DNA of 64,000 nt from Candidatus Mnemosynella biddleae (GTDB lineage: Archaea; Halobacteriota; Archaeoglobi; Mnemosynellales; Mnemosynellaceae). Numbering within the stretch: position 1 is the first letter of the stretch; every line of letters starts with the position of its first letter. A program made the translations under genes and the position numbers. This document shows, in pieces, positions 53,238-61,743 of this stretch. The stretch is from NCBI GenBank assembly GCA_002011165.2, contig MTMI02000003.1, positions 277,117 through 341,116 on the forward strand, written 5' to 3'. The notes under the pieces were generated by a model that did no database searches, was not told where the DNA came from, and saw only the letters and a program-made list of their open reading frames with translations.

Positions 53238-54703
53238 AGTCTCTTGATCACGAACTCCCTTCCAAGAGACATCAGAAACCATCCTGCTCTTGGGCCAGAT
53301 TTCTTGTTGAGAATTGACAGATAGATGGCCTGGAAGACCTTCGGAGCTTTGATGTTCAGCTCTTCCGCAACAGCATAAATCTCTCTGTGAATTCTCTCGG
53401 CCTCCCATTCTCCATATTTAATCCTTTCAGCGAGGATTTTGAGAGCTTTTTTAACTTCCGGTGAAAGGTTTTTCACGCTCTCTGGCAGACTCTTCTGAAT
53501 TTCAAATTTTACGTCATGAGGGGCGAATCTCTTTAACCAGTATCTCGCCTTCTCTGCAATTCTCTGAACAGCTTCTCTGTCCTCCTCATAACCTCCTCTT
53601 CTCAGAACTTCCATCACCCCATCAAGATCTTTGGCTATTTGCACTGCAGTAACAATGTGTTTGAAAGGTGCATTTGGATATTTCTTACCTATATCCGAGA
53701 GTTGATACTCTCTTGTGTTTCTCTTCCTTGCATCTTCGAATTCATCCACAAGTGCGAGTATCGGAAGTCCGGGATCGAAGTCTATGTGCTTTTCGGGCTT
53801 AACCCTCATAACCATATATCTCATAACTTCTTCTGGAATTGCCTTTATCATCTCGCTTATCTCGATAACGACTCCTTTAGAAGAGGACATTGCGCCTTGG
53901 CCTTTGAGCATAATCCACTCGTAAACCACGGGATAAGGAGGCTCGTATCCGAAAATCTCCTTCGAAATTCTCACCCCAGTATCATAAGAGCCTCCTGCTG
54001 TTGCATGATCCTTCCCAAAGGGTTCAACCGTAACCCCAAAGATTTTCCATCTCGCAGGCCAGTCGACTCTCCACGAGAGTTTCCCTTCTTTCATACTCAC
54101 AGTTGCTTCCTCTCCACACTCACACCGCATTTCAACAGTCTCTCTCATTGCATCAAAACTTACTACAGAGGTGGTGGATATTCTTCCGCATTTCGGACAA
54201 AGAGGATGGAAAGGACTCCAGGAACTTGGGAGTTTTCTTTTTGAGACCTCTTCGAGAATTCTCGCAATTTCTTCTCTTCTCTTCAGCGCTTCCTTCACTG
54301 CTTCAAGATAGAGACCTCTCTCATAACATTCATGTGCTCTGAAGACTTCGGGAGTTACTCCAAGTTCTTCCATTGAATCGAGAAAAGGTGTAAGAAAATG
54401 CTCCGCATAGTTCTCACAACATCCTTCTGGATCCGGAATTTTTGATAGAGGTACCCCTATGTATTCCTCGTAGCTTTCGGGAAGAAAGGGGTATCTCTTT
54501 CTCAGAGGATCAAAGTCATCGGCTATGTAAATGAATTTCACACTCTCCCCAATGTCTCTGAGTGCTCTGAAAATGGCATCTCCTGTGAGGATCTCCCTCA
54601 TATTCCCTATGTGTATGGGGCCAGAAGGGGTGATTCCCGTTGAGATTACCTGTGGTTTTCCTCTCAGCCCCTCTGCTATAACGTCAGCCCAATGAATTTT
54701 CAT
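53219..54703 (-). CDS. lysK: Lysyl-tRNA synthetase, class I
   Basis: Class I LysRS of about 494 residues: GITPSGPIHIGNMREILTGDAI (HIGH), a zinc-type insert CPKCGRIST...CECGEEA, GKDHATAGGSYDTGVRIS, and QGAMSSSKGVVIEI (KMSKS). Class I LysRS is characteristic of archaea. The start is ATG 54703 (MKIHWADVIAEGL), overlapping the upstream glycosyltransferase stop as ATGA; the track's extra 46 residues read back into that gene. Charges tRNA-Lys. Confidence 0.94.
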   Translation of the reverse strand: MKIHWADVIAEGLRGKPQVISTGITPSGPIHIGNMREILTGDAIFRALRDIGESVKFIYIADDFDPLRKRYPFLPESYEEYIGVPLSKIPDPEGCCENYAEHFLTPFLDSMEELGVTPEVFRAHECYERGLYLEAVKEALKRREEIARILEEVSKRKLPSSWSPFHPLCPKCGRISTTSVVSFDAMRETVEMRCECGEEATVSMKEGKLSWRVDWPARWKIFGVTVEPFGKDHATAGGSYDTGVRISKEIFGYEPPYPVVYEWIMLKGQGAMSSSKGVVIEISEMIKAIPEEVMRYMVMRVKPEKHIDFDPGLPILALVDEFEDARKRNTREYQLSDIGKKYPNAPFKHIVTAVQIAKDLDGVMEVLRRGGYEEDREAVQRIAEKARYWLKRFAPHDVKFEIQKSLPESVKNLSPEVKKALKILAERIKYGEWEAERIHREIYAVAEELNIKAPKVFQAIYLSILNKKSGPRAGWFLMSLGREFVIKRLQEASS

Positions 54704-55983
54704 TCTACTCTCGCGACCTTCCTCCAAGCTGGCTTCGTGCACGTAATCTCCTCCCAGAATGCTTTGAATCCTGTGAATGATCTCGTGAGGATGTGAAGTG
54801 GTATAAATGCTGAGATTATTATATCTTTCCAATCTGCGCATCCCAATCTTTCATCCCTGAGAGCTCTGAGGACATACATCATGGAGAGTGGGACAAAGGG
54901 AGGGAGGAGTATGAGGGCTTGAAGGGGGAAGAAGAGGATAGAGGCGAAAAGATGGGCCGTATAGATTATTCCAAGAGGATAGGCTATGGCCTGAATAAGA
55001 AGAATCGGAAATCCAACTGATTTAAATCTTCTTTTCTTTCGAAGGAGAGGATAATATTTTCTTATCAGCTGAAATCTCGTCCTATCCCATCTCTTTCTCT
55101 GATTCCACCAGTCCTCAAGATTAACTGGAGAGAGCTCCATACTTATCATTCCGAGATCGAGTATTGTTGTGTAACCCTTCTGAAGAATTCTGAGAGCAAT
55201 TTCTTTGTCTTCTCCCAGACTCTCAGAGTCAAAACCTCCGATCTCCTCGAGAACATCTCTTCTAAGAAAAAGATTTCCTCCGTAAGTTAAGTGAGAACCG
55301 CCTAGGAGTTCCTCTATGAATCTGCTGATATCTAATCCAGCAGAGAACTCATTTCCGTAAATTCTACTGAGTATACCTTTTCCTCGATTTCTGATTGTTG
55401 CGCTTCCGTCAACTGCTCCTATGCGGTTATCAAAAGTTAACCAAGCAACCGCTCTTGAAATGGCATCACTCGAAATCACATGATCTGCGTCAATGACTCC
55501 TATAATTTCACCAGAAGAATTGAGAATTCCAAAATTTAGAGCTCCTCCTTTTGATTTCTGAAATTCATTTCTCAGTGCTTTAACGTTTTCGTAATTTTTA
55601 GCGAGTTCTTTCGCAATTTCTGGTGTTTTATCTTCACACGGATCCTCATAAACTATGATGACTTCTTTATTTTCGTATTCACTTTTCAGTATGCTCTCAA
55701 CACAGCTCTTAAGCACTCTCTCTTCGTTATAAGCAGGTATGATTATCGAGACTTTTGGTTCACCTTTCCTTTCAGGAAGCTTGGGAACTTTGAGAAACTT
55801 GAGAGAAAGGAATGAGAAGATGCTGGTTGATAGGAGACTTAAAAAGAATTCCGAGAAAAGGAGGAGGTCTCTCACTCCATAAGTGAGAGATCTGGAGATG
55901 ATTTCCCCGAGATGAAATCCAAAGAGTAAAAGGAGGAGGGTTGAAATTAAGAATCCAATCCTGTCTGGCTTTAGCAGTTCCAT
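54700..55983 (-). CDS. Membrane glycosyltransferase, GT2 family
   Basis: A 427-residue processive-type GT2 enzyme: two N-terminal spans (FLISTLLLLLFGFHLGE and LLSTSIFSFLSL), then SIIIPAYNEERVLKSCVESILKSEYENKEVIIVYEDPCED, the DADH catalytic motif GVIDADHVI, GGNLFLRRDVLEEIGGFD, and the QRKRWDRTRFQLI motif equal to QxxRW, and four C-terminal spans. Like cellulose synthase/hyaluronan-type enzymes. Overlaps the upstream nucleotidyltransferase gene by 13 bases and LysRS by 4. Makes a surface glycan or lipid sugar; substrate unknown. Confidence 0.88.
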   Translation of the reverse strand: MELLKPDRIGFLISTLLLLLFGFHLGEIISRSLTYGVRDLLLFSEFFLSLLSTSIFSFLSLKFLKVPKLPERKGEPKVSIIIPAYNEERVLKSCVESILKSEYENKEVIIVYEDPCEDKTPEIAKELAKNYENVKALRNEFQKSKGGALNFGILNSSGEIIGVIDADHVISSDAISRAVAWLTFDNRIGAVDGSATIRNRGKGILSRIYGNEFSAGLDISRFIEELLGGSHLTYGGNLFLRRDVLEEIGGFDSESLGEDKEIALRILQKGYTTILDLGMISMELSPVNLEDWWNQRKRWDRTRFQLIRKYYPLLRKKRRFKSVGFPILLIQAIAYPLGIIYTAHLFASILFFPLQALILLPPFVPLSMMYVLRALRDERLGCADWKDIIISAFIPLHILTRSFTGFKAFWEEITCTKPAWRKVARVE

Positions 55984-56669
55984 ACTCTTCTCCTCACAGC
56001 AGGATCTCTTTCAACTATTCTTTTAAGCACTTCTTCGAAACTTTCGTCAGGATGAAGTATTTCTTTCAGATAAACTCCAGTTCTTCCGACTTCTCCTCTT
56101 CTCGTTAAAACTCTTATTCTCTCCTCAACAGTGTCTTGAGAGATCTTCAGAATGCTTGCAATTCTTCCAGGAGAGAGATCACTTAAAGGAGTCTCAAGAT
56201 GTCCGTCCTCTGTAGGGCTGATAAGCATAAGATTCTTGTTCACTCCCGGAACTCTCTCGTTAATGTCTCTAAGATCTATCATTCCTCCAAATCGGTAAAA
56301 CTCAATCTCCCTTCTCTTTGGTTCTACTAAGGGAAAAGAGACGTTAACTCCGTTCTCAAGAGAGATATGTGCTTTTATGACGCTATGAGGTGTTGCCTGG
56401 ACAAGAGACTTCTCAATGATCCCTAAAGGTGAGAGGAGAGTTTCCACAATGAAAGATGGTATAACATAGGGAATGATGACATCTATGTCACTATCCTTCC
56501 GCACATCGCCTCTTGCTATGCTTCCGTGAACGAATGATGTGATGTTTCTTGTTCTGAGCTCCTTTACTACTTCGAGAGCTTTCAGTCTCAACTCTCTCAA
56601 AATTTCCCAGTGCTTCTCGTCGTAAATAACTTCCTTCGGACTTCCCATCTCTCCAGTTTTCCTTCTCAT
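55971..56669 (-). CDS. Archaeal nucleotidyltransferase with winged helix-like domain
   Basis: From the ATG at 56669 about 232 residues: the polymerase-beta-like motif FVHGSIARGDVRKDSDIDVII (GS-x8-D-x-D), then a mixed domain, and a C-terminal helix-turn-helix LSPGRIASILKISQDTVEERIRVLTRRGEV. This is a COG2413-like archaeal family of predicted nucleotidyltransferases. The ATGA overlap with cutA supports the start (56648 is an alternative). Substrate unknown. Confidence 0.8.
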   Translation of the reverse strand: MRRKTGEMGSPKEVIYDEKHWEILRELRLKALEVVKELRTRNITSFVHGSIARGDVRKDSDIDVIIPYVIPSFIVETLLSPLGIIEKSLVQATPHSVIKAHISLENGVNVSFPLVEPKRREIEFYRFGGMIDLRDINERVPGVNKNLMLISPTEDGHLETPLSDLSPGRIASILKISQDTVEERIRVLTRRGEVGRTGVYLKEILHPDESFEEVLKRIVERDPAVRRRVWNC

Positions 56670-56980
56670 CCAAACCCACAACTTTCCTTTATCCAGTCGA
56701 GGAAATCTCGATTTCCTCCGTCTATCCTCCAAAATATGATACATGGAAGTTCATAGCTGTGAAGTTCTCTGACTCTTTTTTCAATTTTCTTAAAGTTTTC
56801 TTCTGCTGTCTTACAGATCATCGCATACTCTGTGCATTTTTCCATCTTTTCTTTCCACTCAAAAATCGAAGTGATCTCATGAATATTCACGCAGGCAACC
56901 AGCTTCTCTTTAACGAGGATTTGTGCAATCTTTTCAGCTTCCTCTCTCTTCCCGCATGTGATGTAAACTATCGCCTCCAT
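56666..56980 (-). CDS. cutA: CutA1 divalent-cation tolerance family protein
   Basis: A 104-residue protein with VYITCGKREEAEKIAQILVKEKLVACVNIHEI and FEWKEKMEKCTEYAMICKTAE, the CutA1 trimer signature. These small proteins bind copper and other metals; the true role is debated. The C-terminus (CGFG) overlaps the next gene. Preceded by an AT-rich spacer separating it from the divergent protease gene. Confidence 0.9.
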   Translation of the reverse strand: MEAIVYITCGKREEAEKIAQILVKEKLVACVNIHEITSIFEWKEKMEKCTEYAMICKTAEENFKKIEKRVRELHSYELPCIIFWRIDGGNRDFLDWIKESCGFG

Positions 56981-57043
56981 TTCAACACCCGAAAGGAATA
57001 TTATGAATTAAAGTAATAAGAAGCTTGTCACGGAGGATATCCT

Positions 57044-58570
57044 GTGATCGAGAAGATTGCTCTAATAACCTTCGGAGTATACTGGGTCCTCGTTGAAGTA
57101 TTGAAGAAGAAGGGTGTGCTTGAGAGATACAGCATTACAAGTTATGGCCCCATTCTTATGATTAGAACTCAGAAAGGAATGGAGGCTCTCGAAAGACTAT
57201 CGAGACCGAAGAGTTTCTGGAGGGGTTTTTCCTCTGTTGGTTTGGTTTTTATGCTCTTTGCAATGACGCTCATGCTCTTCCTTGTATTCCTCATGGACTA
57301 CAGAGTTATCACTTCTCCTCCAGAACCGAGTCCTTTGACTGCTCCGAGAAATGTTCTCCTCCTACCTGGAGTAAACCAGTTCATCCCTCTCTGGTATGGA
57401 CTGATAGGGCTGGTAATTACGCTCATAGCTCATGAGTTTTCTCACGGAGTTTTGTGCAGGGTCGAAGGAATAAAGGTGAGAGCCCTTGGACTTCTTGTTG
57501 CTCTTGTTCCAATAGGAGGTTTTGCAGAACCAGATGAAGAGGAATTGAATTCTGCAGAGAAGTGGAAGAAGATCCGAGTTTTCACAGCAGGGATTATGAG
57601 TAACTTTTTGGTCGCTCTCATTTTCTTTGCCATCTTCTTTTCTTCCCTTTCATTCCTTGCACCAGTTTCAAGCTCAGAAATAGTTGTTTATGATGCTCCT
57701 CAAGATCTCGGAATAAGGGGAAACATGTTCCTAGAAGAGATCAACGGAAAGAGGGTGATGAATATCGAAGAGCTCATAGAAGTGCTTTCAGAGGTTAAAG
57801 GCGGAGAGGAAGTTAACGTGAAGCTCGTGGATAGAGAGGGTGAGATTGAGATTTCGACTCTCCTCTCGTCTGAGGGTGCGAAAATAATGAGGGTGTGGGA
57901 TGGAACTCCTGCAGAAAAAGCGGGGCTTAAAGATGGAGATGTTATCATCTCCATGAATGGAGAGAGAATCAATAATTTTGCTGATTTCTATACCTTCATG
58001 AAAGGGAGTTCGCCGGGAGAGGAGGTTAGAATAAAGCTCTCCGATGGAAGAGAAGTTGTTACAGTACTTGAAAAACATCCGAAAAAGGATATTGGATTTC
58101 TCGGAGTTTCAGTAGAGATGAGTGTTGGACCTCTTAAAATTTCCACATTTTCTCCATCTTCACTTCTGAAAACTCTTAAATCCCTTCCTTTCTCTCTCAA
58201 TTCACTTGAAGGATGGTTCACTCTCATTTCTCTTCCATTCCTCGCCATAGGAGGTTTCACCTCAATACTTACGAGTTACTTCCTTCCTTCTGGAATTTTC
58301 AGCTCTCACGAGATCCTTTTCTTCTTCATTCTCAATTCGTCCTTCTGGATAGCCTGGATAAACTTCTACGCGGGACTTTTCAACTCTCTTCCTGCAGTTC
58401 CACTTGATGGAGGGCACGTCTTCAAAGAGCTTCTGAGTTCCCTTTTTAATTCCCTCGGCATCTCAAATGCAAAAGACCTATCTTCAAAATTCTCCAGCCT
58501 TATAACTCTTTACATCTTTGCCTCATTCCTCTTAGCCATTTTAATACCGCACATTTCTCAATGGTTTTAA
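57044..58570 (+). CDS. Site-2-protease family M50 zinc metalloprotease with PDZ domains
   Basis: A 508-residue intramembrane protease: first span then LIAHEFSHGVLCRVEGIK (HExxH) in the second, TAGIMSNFLVALIFF, two PDZ-like regions at about 210-350 (VVYDAPQDLGIRGNMFLEEINGKRV and WDGTPAEKAGLKDGDVIISMNGERI), and the second zinc ligand motif LPAVPLDGGHVFKELL near the C-terminus. Cleaves membrane-anchored regulators or signal peptides. Start GTG at 57044. Its two PDZ domains regulate substrate access in related enzymes. Confidence 0.92.
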   Translation: MIEKIALITFGVYWVLVEVLKKKGVLERYSITSYGPILMIRTQKGMEALERLSRPKSFWRGFSSVGLVFMLFAMTLMLFLVFLMDYRVITSPPEPSPLTAPRNVLLLPGVNQFIPLWYGLIGLVITLIAHEFSHGVLCRVEGIKVRALGLLVALVPIGGFAEPDEEELNSAEKWKKIRVFTAGIMSNFLVALIFFAIFFSSLSFLAPVSSSEIVVYDAPQDLGIRGNMFLEEINGKRVMNIEELIEVLSEVKGGEEVNVKLVDREGEIEISTLLSSEGAKIMRVWDGTPAEKAGLKDGDVIISMNGERINNFADFYTFMKGSSPGEEVRIKLSDGREVVTVLEKHPKKDIGFLGVSVEMSVGPLKISTFSPSSLLKTLKSLPFSLNSLEGWFTLISLPFLAIGGFTSILTSYFLPSGIFSSHEILFFFILNSSFWIAWINFYAGLFNSLPAVPLDGGHVFKELLSSLFNSLGISNAKDLSSKFSSLITLYIFASFLLAILIPHISQWF

Positions 58571-58768
58571 TCACTTTCTGAGATCCTCTATAATCTTCTT
58601 CCACTCTTCCTTGGATATCTTCTTCCCCAGTCTCTTCTCAAGTTCAGCTTTAAAGATTATGTCTTCAAACATCTTTTCAAGATCGTTATCCTGAGACAGA
58701 ATGTCCCTTAGAGGGAGCATATCCTCAAGTATGTCTCTGAGTATGGCTTTTTTCTTTTCCTCCCTCAC
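58571..58768 (-). CDS. Small unknown helical protein
   Basis: A 65-residue charged, helical ORF: EEKKKAILRDILEDMLPLRDIL, MFEDIIFKAELEKRLGKKISKEEWKKIIEDLRK. Downstream of the LEA14-like gene by 7 bases on the same strand, so probably cotranscribed. No family recognised. Convergent with the protease gene, ending 1 base after its stop. Confidence 0.6.
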   Translation of the reverse strand: MREEKKKAILRDILEDMLPLRDILSQDNDLEKMFEDIIFKAELEKRLGKKISKEEWKKIIEDLRK

Positions 58769-58775
58769 CCCCTTT

Positions 58776-59666
58776 TCACCCCAAAAATCTTGTTGTAAAT
58801 TCTGTCTCTAGACCCTTAACGGAAAACTCGTACTCTTTTCCACCGTACTCAAAGAATAGCTTTAGAGTCATCTCTATTTCCGTTTTTTCTCCACCTTTAA
58901 TATGAGACGCCCACCAATCGTCCAAGAGAGTGTTATTTATGAAGATGCTGAGATCAAGATCCGTCTCAGAATTGGAAGTCATAATTACTGGCTCATTAGA
59001 TCTTCCTTCTGCAATTCTGAGATTGTTCATGGTCATATAACACTCAAGCTTCGAGAGAGGTATGTCTATGGGATTCTCGTTTTTGACTCTTATATTGAGG
59101 ATGATCTCAGATGTTTCATTGGTGATCTTGCCCCATCTGGGTTCAACAGACTCTAAAGTGAGCTTTAAAAATCCAAAATTGATTGTCTGGGGAGAGCTCA
59201 GAGATAATTTAGAGAGAATGTGGGTTTCTACGTCTTCTCTTTTTTCTATCGGAACTTTGAACTCAAAGAGCTTAAGATCAAATACTAAATCCGCTTTTAT
59301 TAGGAGCTCCGTAAATTCTCCATTTCTCAGATGTGATATCCACCACTCAGGAATCTTATTATTATCTATCTTCGTTGAGATGATGATCTTCGATATACCA
59401 TTTGCTTTTATTTCAGCAGTTTCTGCAGATCCTTCGCCCATCTTTATCCCATTCATGTATATCTCTGTCAAAATATCCTTCAAAGGTATTGGAACGGGAT
59501 TTGGATTATAAACTTCTATTATGGTTTTTATTTCGGTAAAGGAGTTACTAACTTCGCCGAAAGTAAAAGAGACGTCTCTTATCTCAGGTTTTCCAAGCTG
59601 AATCTGCTCGGTGCATCCTGAGAGTGAGATTAGGACGAGAAGGAGAACTAAAATCTTTAACTTCAT
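58776..59666 (-). CDS. LEA14-like lipoprotein with two WHy domains
   Basis: A 296-residue lipoprotein: signal LVLLLVLISLSGCTEQ (lipobox cysteine), then two copies of the WHy/LEA type 2 fold: TIIEVYNPNPVPIPLKDILTEIYMNGIKMGEG ... and ILNIRVKNENPIDIPLSKLECYMTMNNLRIAEG. The N-P (NPNPVPIP/NENPIDIP) motif is characteristic. Found in stress-related proteins and archaeal surface lipoproteins; function unknown. Heads a two-gene unit. Confidence 0.87.
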   Translation of the reverse strand: MKLKILVLLLVLISLSGCTEQIQLGKPEIRDVSFTFGEVSNSFTEIKTIIEVYNPNPVPIPLKDILTEIYMNGIKMGEGSAETAEIKANGISKIIISTKIDNNKIPEWWISHLRNGEFTELLIKADLVFDLKLFEFKVPIEKREDVETHILSKLSLSSPQTINFGFLKLTLESVEPRWGKITNETSEIILNIRVKNENPIDIPLSKLECYMTMNNLRIAEGRSNEPVIMTSNSETDLDLSIFINNTLLDDWWASHIKGGEKTEIEMTLKLFFEYGGKEYEFSVKGLETEFTTRFLG

Positions 59667-59725
59667 TTCTTTTCCCCTTTAAAATTTGATTGGGCTCATT
59701 CGATTTTAAAGTTTTCTTGAAAATT

Positions 59726-59787
59726 TGGGCCTCAGTTTAAAGCCGATCCTCATTGTTCAGATCGCCCGTCACTCCTCACAGGCCCAT
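59726..59787 (-). ncRNA. C/D-box guide RNA
   Basis: Reverse strand: terminal stem TGGGCC/GGCCCA, box C GTGAGGA, 12-base guide GTGACGGGCGAT, D' CTGA, spacer ACA, C' ATGAGGA, 11-base guide TCGGCTTTAAA, D CTGA. The order, box identity and 11-12-base guides are those of archaeal C/D sRNAs. The D' guide is complementary to the conserved 16S segment CGCCCGTCAC; by the N+5 rule the methylated base is the cytidine equal to E. coli C1402. The D guide's target is not identified. Confidence 0.85.
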
Positions 59788-59805
59788 AGAAAATGTTTTC
59801 CCCGA

Positions 59806-59818
59806 ATTTTATAATTTT
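59806..59818 (-). promoter_or_regulatory. TATA box of the C/D RNA
   Basis: Reverse strand AAAATTATAAAATTC lies about 25 bases before the RNA's 5' stem. It fits an independent promoter. Confidence 0.5.
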
Positions 59819-59942
59819 ATTCCCAAAAGAGTTATCATAGGAAAAACTTTAAGTAATTTGAAGGATGAAAAGGACTTGCCGTAAAGATATCTCTTTTTTA
59901 AGGGATATTTTTGCGGTGATAATCTTAGAGAGGTGAGAATAA

Positions 59943-60095
59943 ATGGCATTTGATAGAGAACGAAGACAGCAGCCCAGAAAGATGTACAAAATCATCTGCG
60001 ATGATTGCGGTGCAGAGGCTGAAGTTCCGTTTAAACCGGACGGTGTCAGACCTGTGTACTGCAGGGACTGCTACAATAAGAGACGCGGAAGATGA
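59943..60095 (+). CDS. Small CxxC zinc-ribbon protein, 50 residues (missing from ORF track)
   Basis: From the ATG at 59943, a 50-residue basic protein: MAFDRERRQQPRKMYKI, then CDDCGAEAEVPFKPDGVRPVYCRDC and a basic tail NKRRGR. The spacing Cys-x2-Cys-x15-Cys-x2-Cys is the compact CxxC zinc-ribbon family seen in many archaea and bacteria. A GAGGTGAG site precedes the ATG. Probably binds nucleic acid; role unknown. Confidence 0.88.
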   Translation: MAFDRERRQQPRKMYKIICDDCGAEAEVPFKPDGVRPVYCRDCYNKRRGR

Positions 60096-60203
60096 GGTTG
60101 CTGGCTTCGAATAAATGCCCATAAGTTTTAAAGTTTTTAGTTTTATTTAATTTCTTTCTCCACTTCCGAAAGTGTTAAGAGAATTTTTGAGGATTTTTAA
60201 GAT

Positions 60204-60758
60204 ATGGAAGCTCTGATAGTTGTGGATATGCAAAAAGATTTTCTCGAACCTGAGGGAAAACTTTACGGTGGAGAGAGGGTAAGAAGTGTCATTCCGAAAG
60301 TTAGAGAGGCGATTAATTTCTCTCGAGATTTCATGCCGATTATCTGCACTCAGGACTGGCACAGAAAAGATGATGAAGAGTTCTCCCTTTGGCCTCCCCA
60401 CTGCATAGAAGGGAGTCCCGGTGCTGAGATAGTAGAGGAGATTGGAGTAAAAGAGGAGGACATATTCGTTAAAAAGAGGAGGTATTCCGCATTTTTCTCA
60501 ACTGATTTAGATCTGATTTTAAGGGAGAAGAACATCAGAAAACTCTGGATATGTGGAGTCCTTACGAACATCTGCGTTCTTCATACTATAGCTGACGCAA
60601 GGTCTCTGAACTACGAAGTCGGTCTTCTTAAAGATTGCACTGAAGCTTTGAATGATTATGACTACAAATATGCTGTTCATCACATTACAAACGTTCTCGG
60701 AGCAGAAGTGATAACTCTTGAGACTTTCTTCTCGTTGAGAGAAGAGGATGTAGGATGA
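60204..60758 (+). CDS. pncA: Nicotinamidase/isochorismatase-like amidohydrolase
   Basis: A 184-residue protein: ALIVVDMQKDFLEPEGKL (catalytic Asp), CTQDWHRKDDEEFSLWPPHCIEGSPGAEI (zinc ligands D, H, H), and WICGVLTNICVLHTIADA with the nucleophilic cysteine. The full D-K-C set of PncA is there (K in VKKRRYSAF). Hydrolyses nicotinamide to nicotinate for NAD recycling. Overlaps the radical SAM gene by 4 bases (ATGA). Confidence 0.87.
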   Translation: MEALIVVDMQKDFLEPEGKLYGGERVRSVIPKVREAINFSRDFMPIICTQDWHRKDDEEFSLWPPHCIEGSPGAEIVEEIGVKEEDIFVKKRRYSAFFSTDLDLILREKNIRKLWICGVLTNICVLHTIADARSLNYEVGLLKDCTEALNDYDYKYAVHHITNVLGAEVITLETFFSLREEDVG

Positions 60759-61708
60759 AGTGCGAGAAATGCGGGAAAGAAAGATATGCGAAGGTCATTC
60801 CTCTGTGTCCAGAATGTATTAAAGAGGATGAAGAAGTTTTTAAAGAGCTTCACGACGGAATTGAGAGGTTAAACGGAGGTTCATGTAATCTTTGTTCCAA
60901 TAAATGCTCACTAGAGGAGAGAAGAGGATTATGCGGAATTGAAAGAGAATTGAAAAATAGTATTCTTCATGCTTATTATGATGTTCTTCCCACGAATTGC
61001 TGTAACTCTTGGTTCTGCAAAGGCCCCCAGCTTAGAGGCTTTAACCTAGCTATATTTTACTATGGATGTAATTTTGACTGTTTATTCTGCCAAAACTGGG
61101 AACATAAAATGGTGGAGAGCGGAGAAAGAAAGAGCATTGAAGAGGTTTTAAAGATGTTGAGAGAGGACGTCAAGTGTCTCTGTCACTTTGGAGGTTCTCC
61201 CGAACCTCAGCTCCCCTTTGCCATAGAACTGAGCAAAAGAGCGATTGAAGAGAGAGACGTGATAATCTGCTGGGAGTGGAATGGTGCGGGAAGAAAAGAT
61301 CTTGTTATGAGAGCTTCTGAAATTAGTTATGAGAGTGGAGGGACTGTAAAGTTTGATCTGAAAGCTTGGAACAGAAATCTTCACAGAGTTCTTACAGGAA
61401 GGGATAACGAAGCGGTGAAGAAGAATTTCAAAGCGGTTGCAGAGGAGTTTCCTGAGGTTATATCTGCGACGACGCTCTTAGTCCCTTATTATGTTGATGA
61501 GAAGGAGATTGAGGAGATTGCAAGGTTTATTTCGGAGATGGATGAAAATATTCCCTATTCCCTTCTTGTTTTCCACCCAGATTATCGGTTGAGTGATCTT
61601 CCAATTACTCCGATTTCTCAGGTTAGAAGATGTTACGAGGTTGCGAAAAAATATCTTAAGAGGGTTCACATAGGGAATTTACATTTACTTACAACTCACA
61701 AATTGTGA
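60755..61708 (+). CDS. Radical SAM protein of the PflA-like group
   Basis: A 317-residue radical SAM enzyme. An N-terminal zinc-ribbon (MKCEKCGKERYAKVIPLCPEC) and a second cysteine set (CNLCSNKCSLEERRGLCG) precede the FYYGCNFDCLFCQNW cluster motif, then CHFGGSPEPQLPFAIEL. This is a glycyl-radical-activase-like archaeal family; no glycyl-radical protein is near. Coupled to nicotinamidase by ATGA. Substrate unknown. Confidence 0.8.
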   Translation: MKCEKCGKERYAKVIPLCPECIKEDEEVFKELHDGIERLNGGSCNLCSNKCSLEERRGLCGIERELKNSILHAYYDVLPTNCCNSWFCKGPQLRGFNLAIFYYGCNFDCLFCQNWEHKMVESGERKSIEEVLKMLREDVKCLCHFGGSPEPQLPFAIELSKRAIEERDVIICWEWNGAGRKDLVMRASEISYESGGTVKFDLKAWNRNLHRVLTGRDNEAVKKNFKAVAEEFPEVISATTLLVPYYVDEKEIEEIARFISEMDENIPYSLLVFHPDYRLSDLPITPISQVRRCYEVAKKYLKRVHIGNLHLLTTHKL

Positions 61709-61709
61709 A

Positions 61710-61719
61710 AAATTATAAA
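61710..61719 (+). promoter_or_regulatory. TATA-like element for the GvpD-like ATPase
   Basis: AAAAATTATAAATTC lies 27-32 bases before the ATG at 61744, so the transcript is probably leaderless or has a very short leader. It overlaps the track's upstream start, which is therefore rejected. Confidence 0.45.
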
Positions 61720-61743
61720 TTCTCTTTTTTAGAAGTTTTAATA

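Noticed and set aside
54704-54841. Track start of LysRS
   Set aside because: The 46 extra codons lie inside the glycosyltransferase gene; LysRS starts at the ATGA overlap at 54703.
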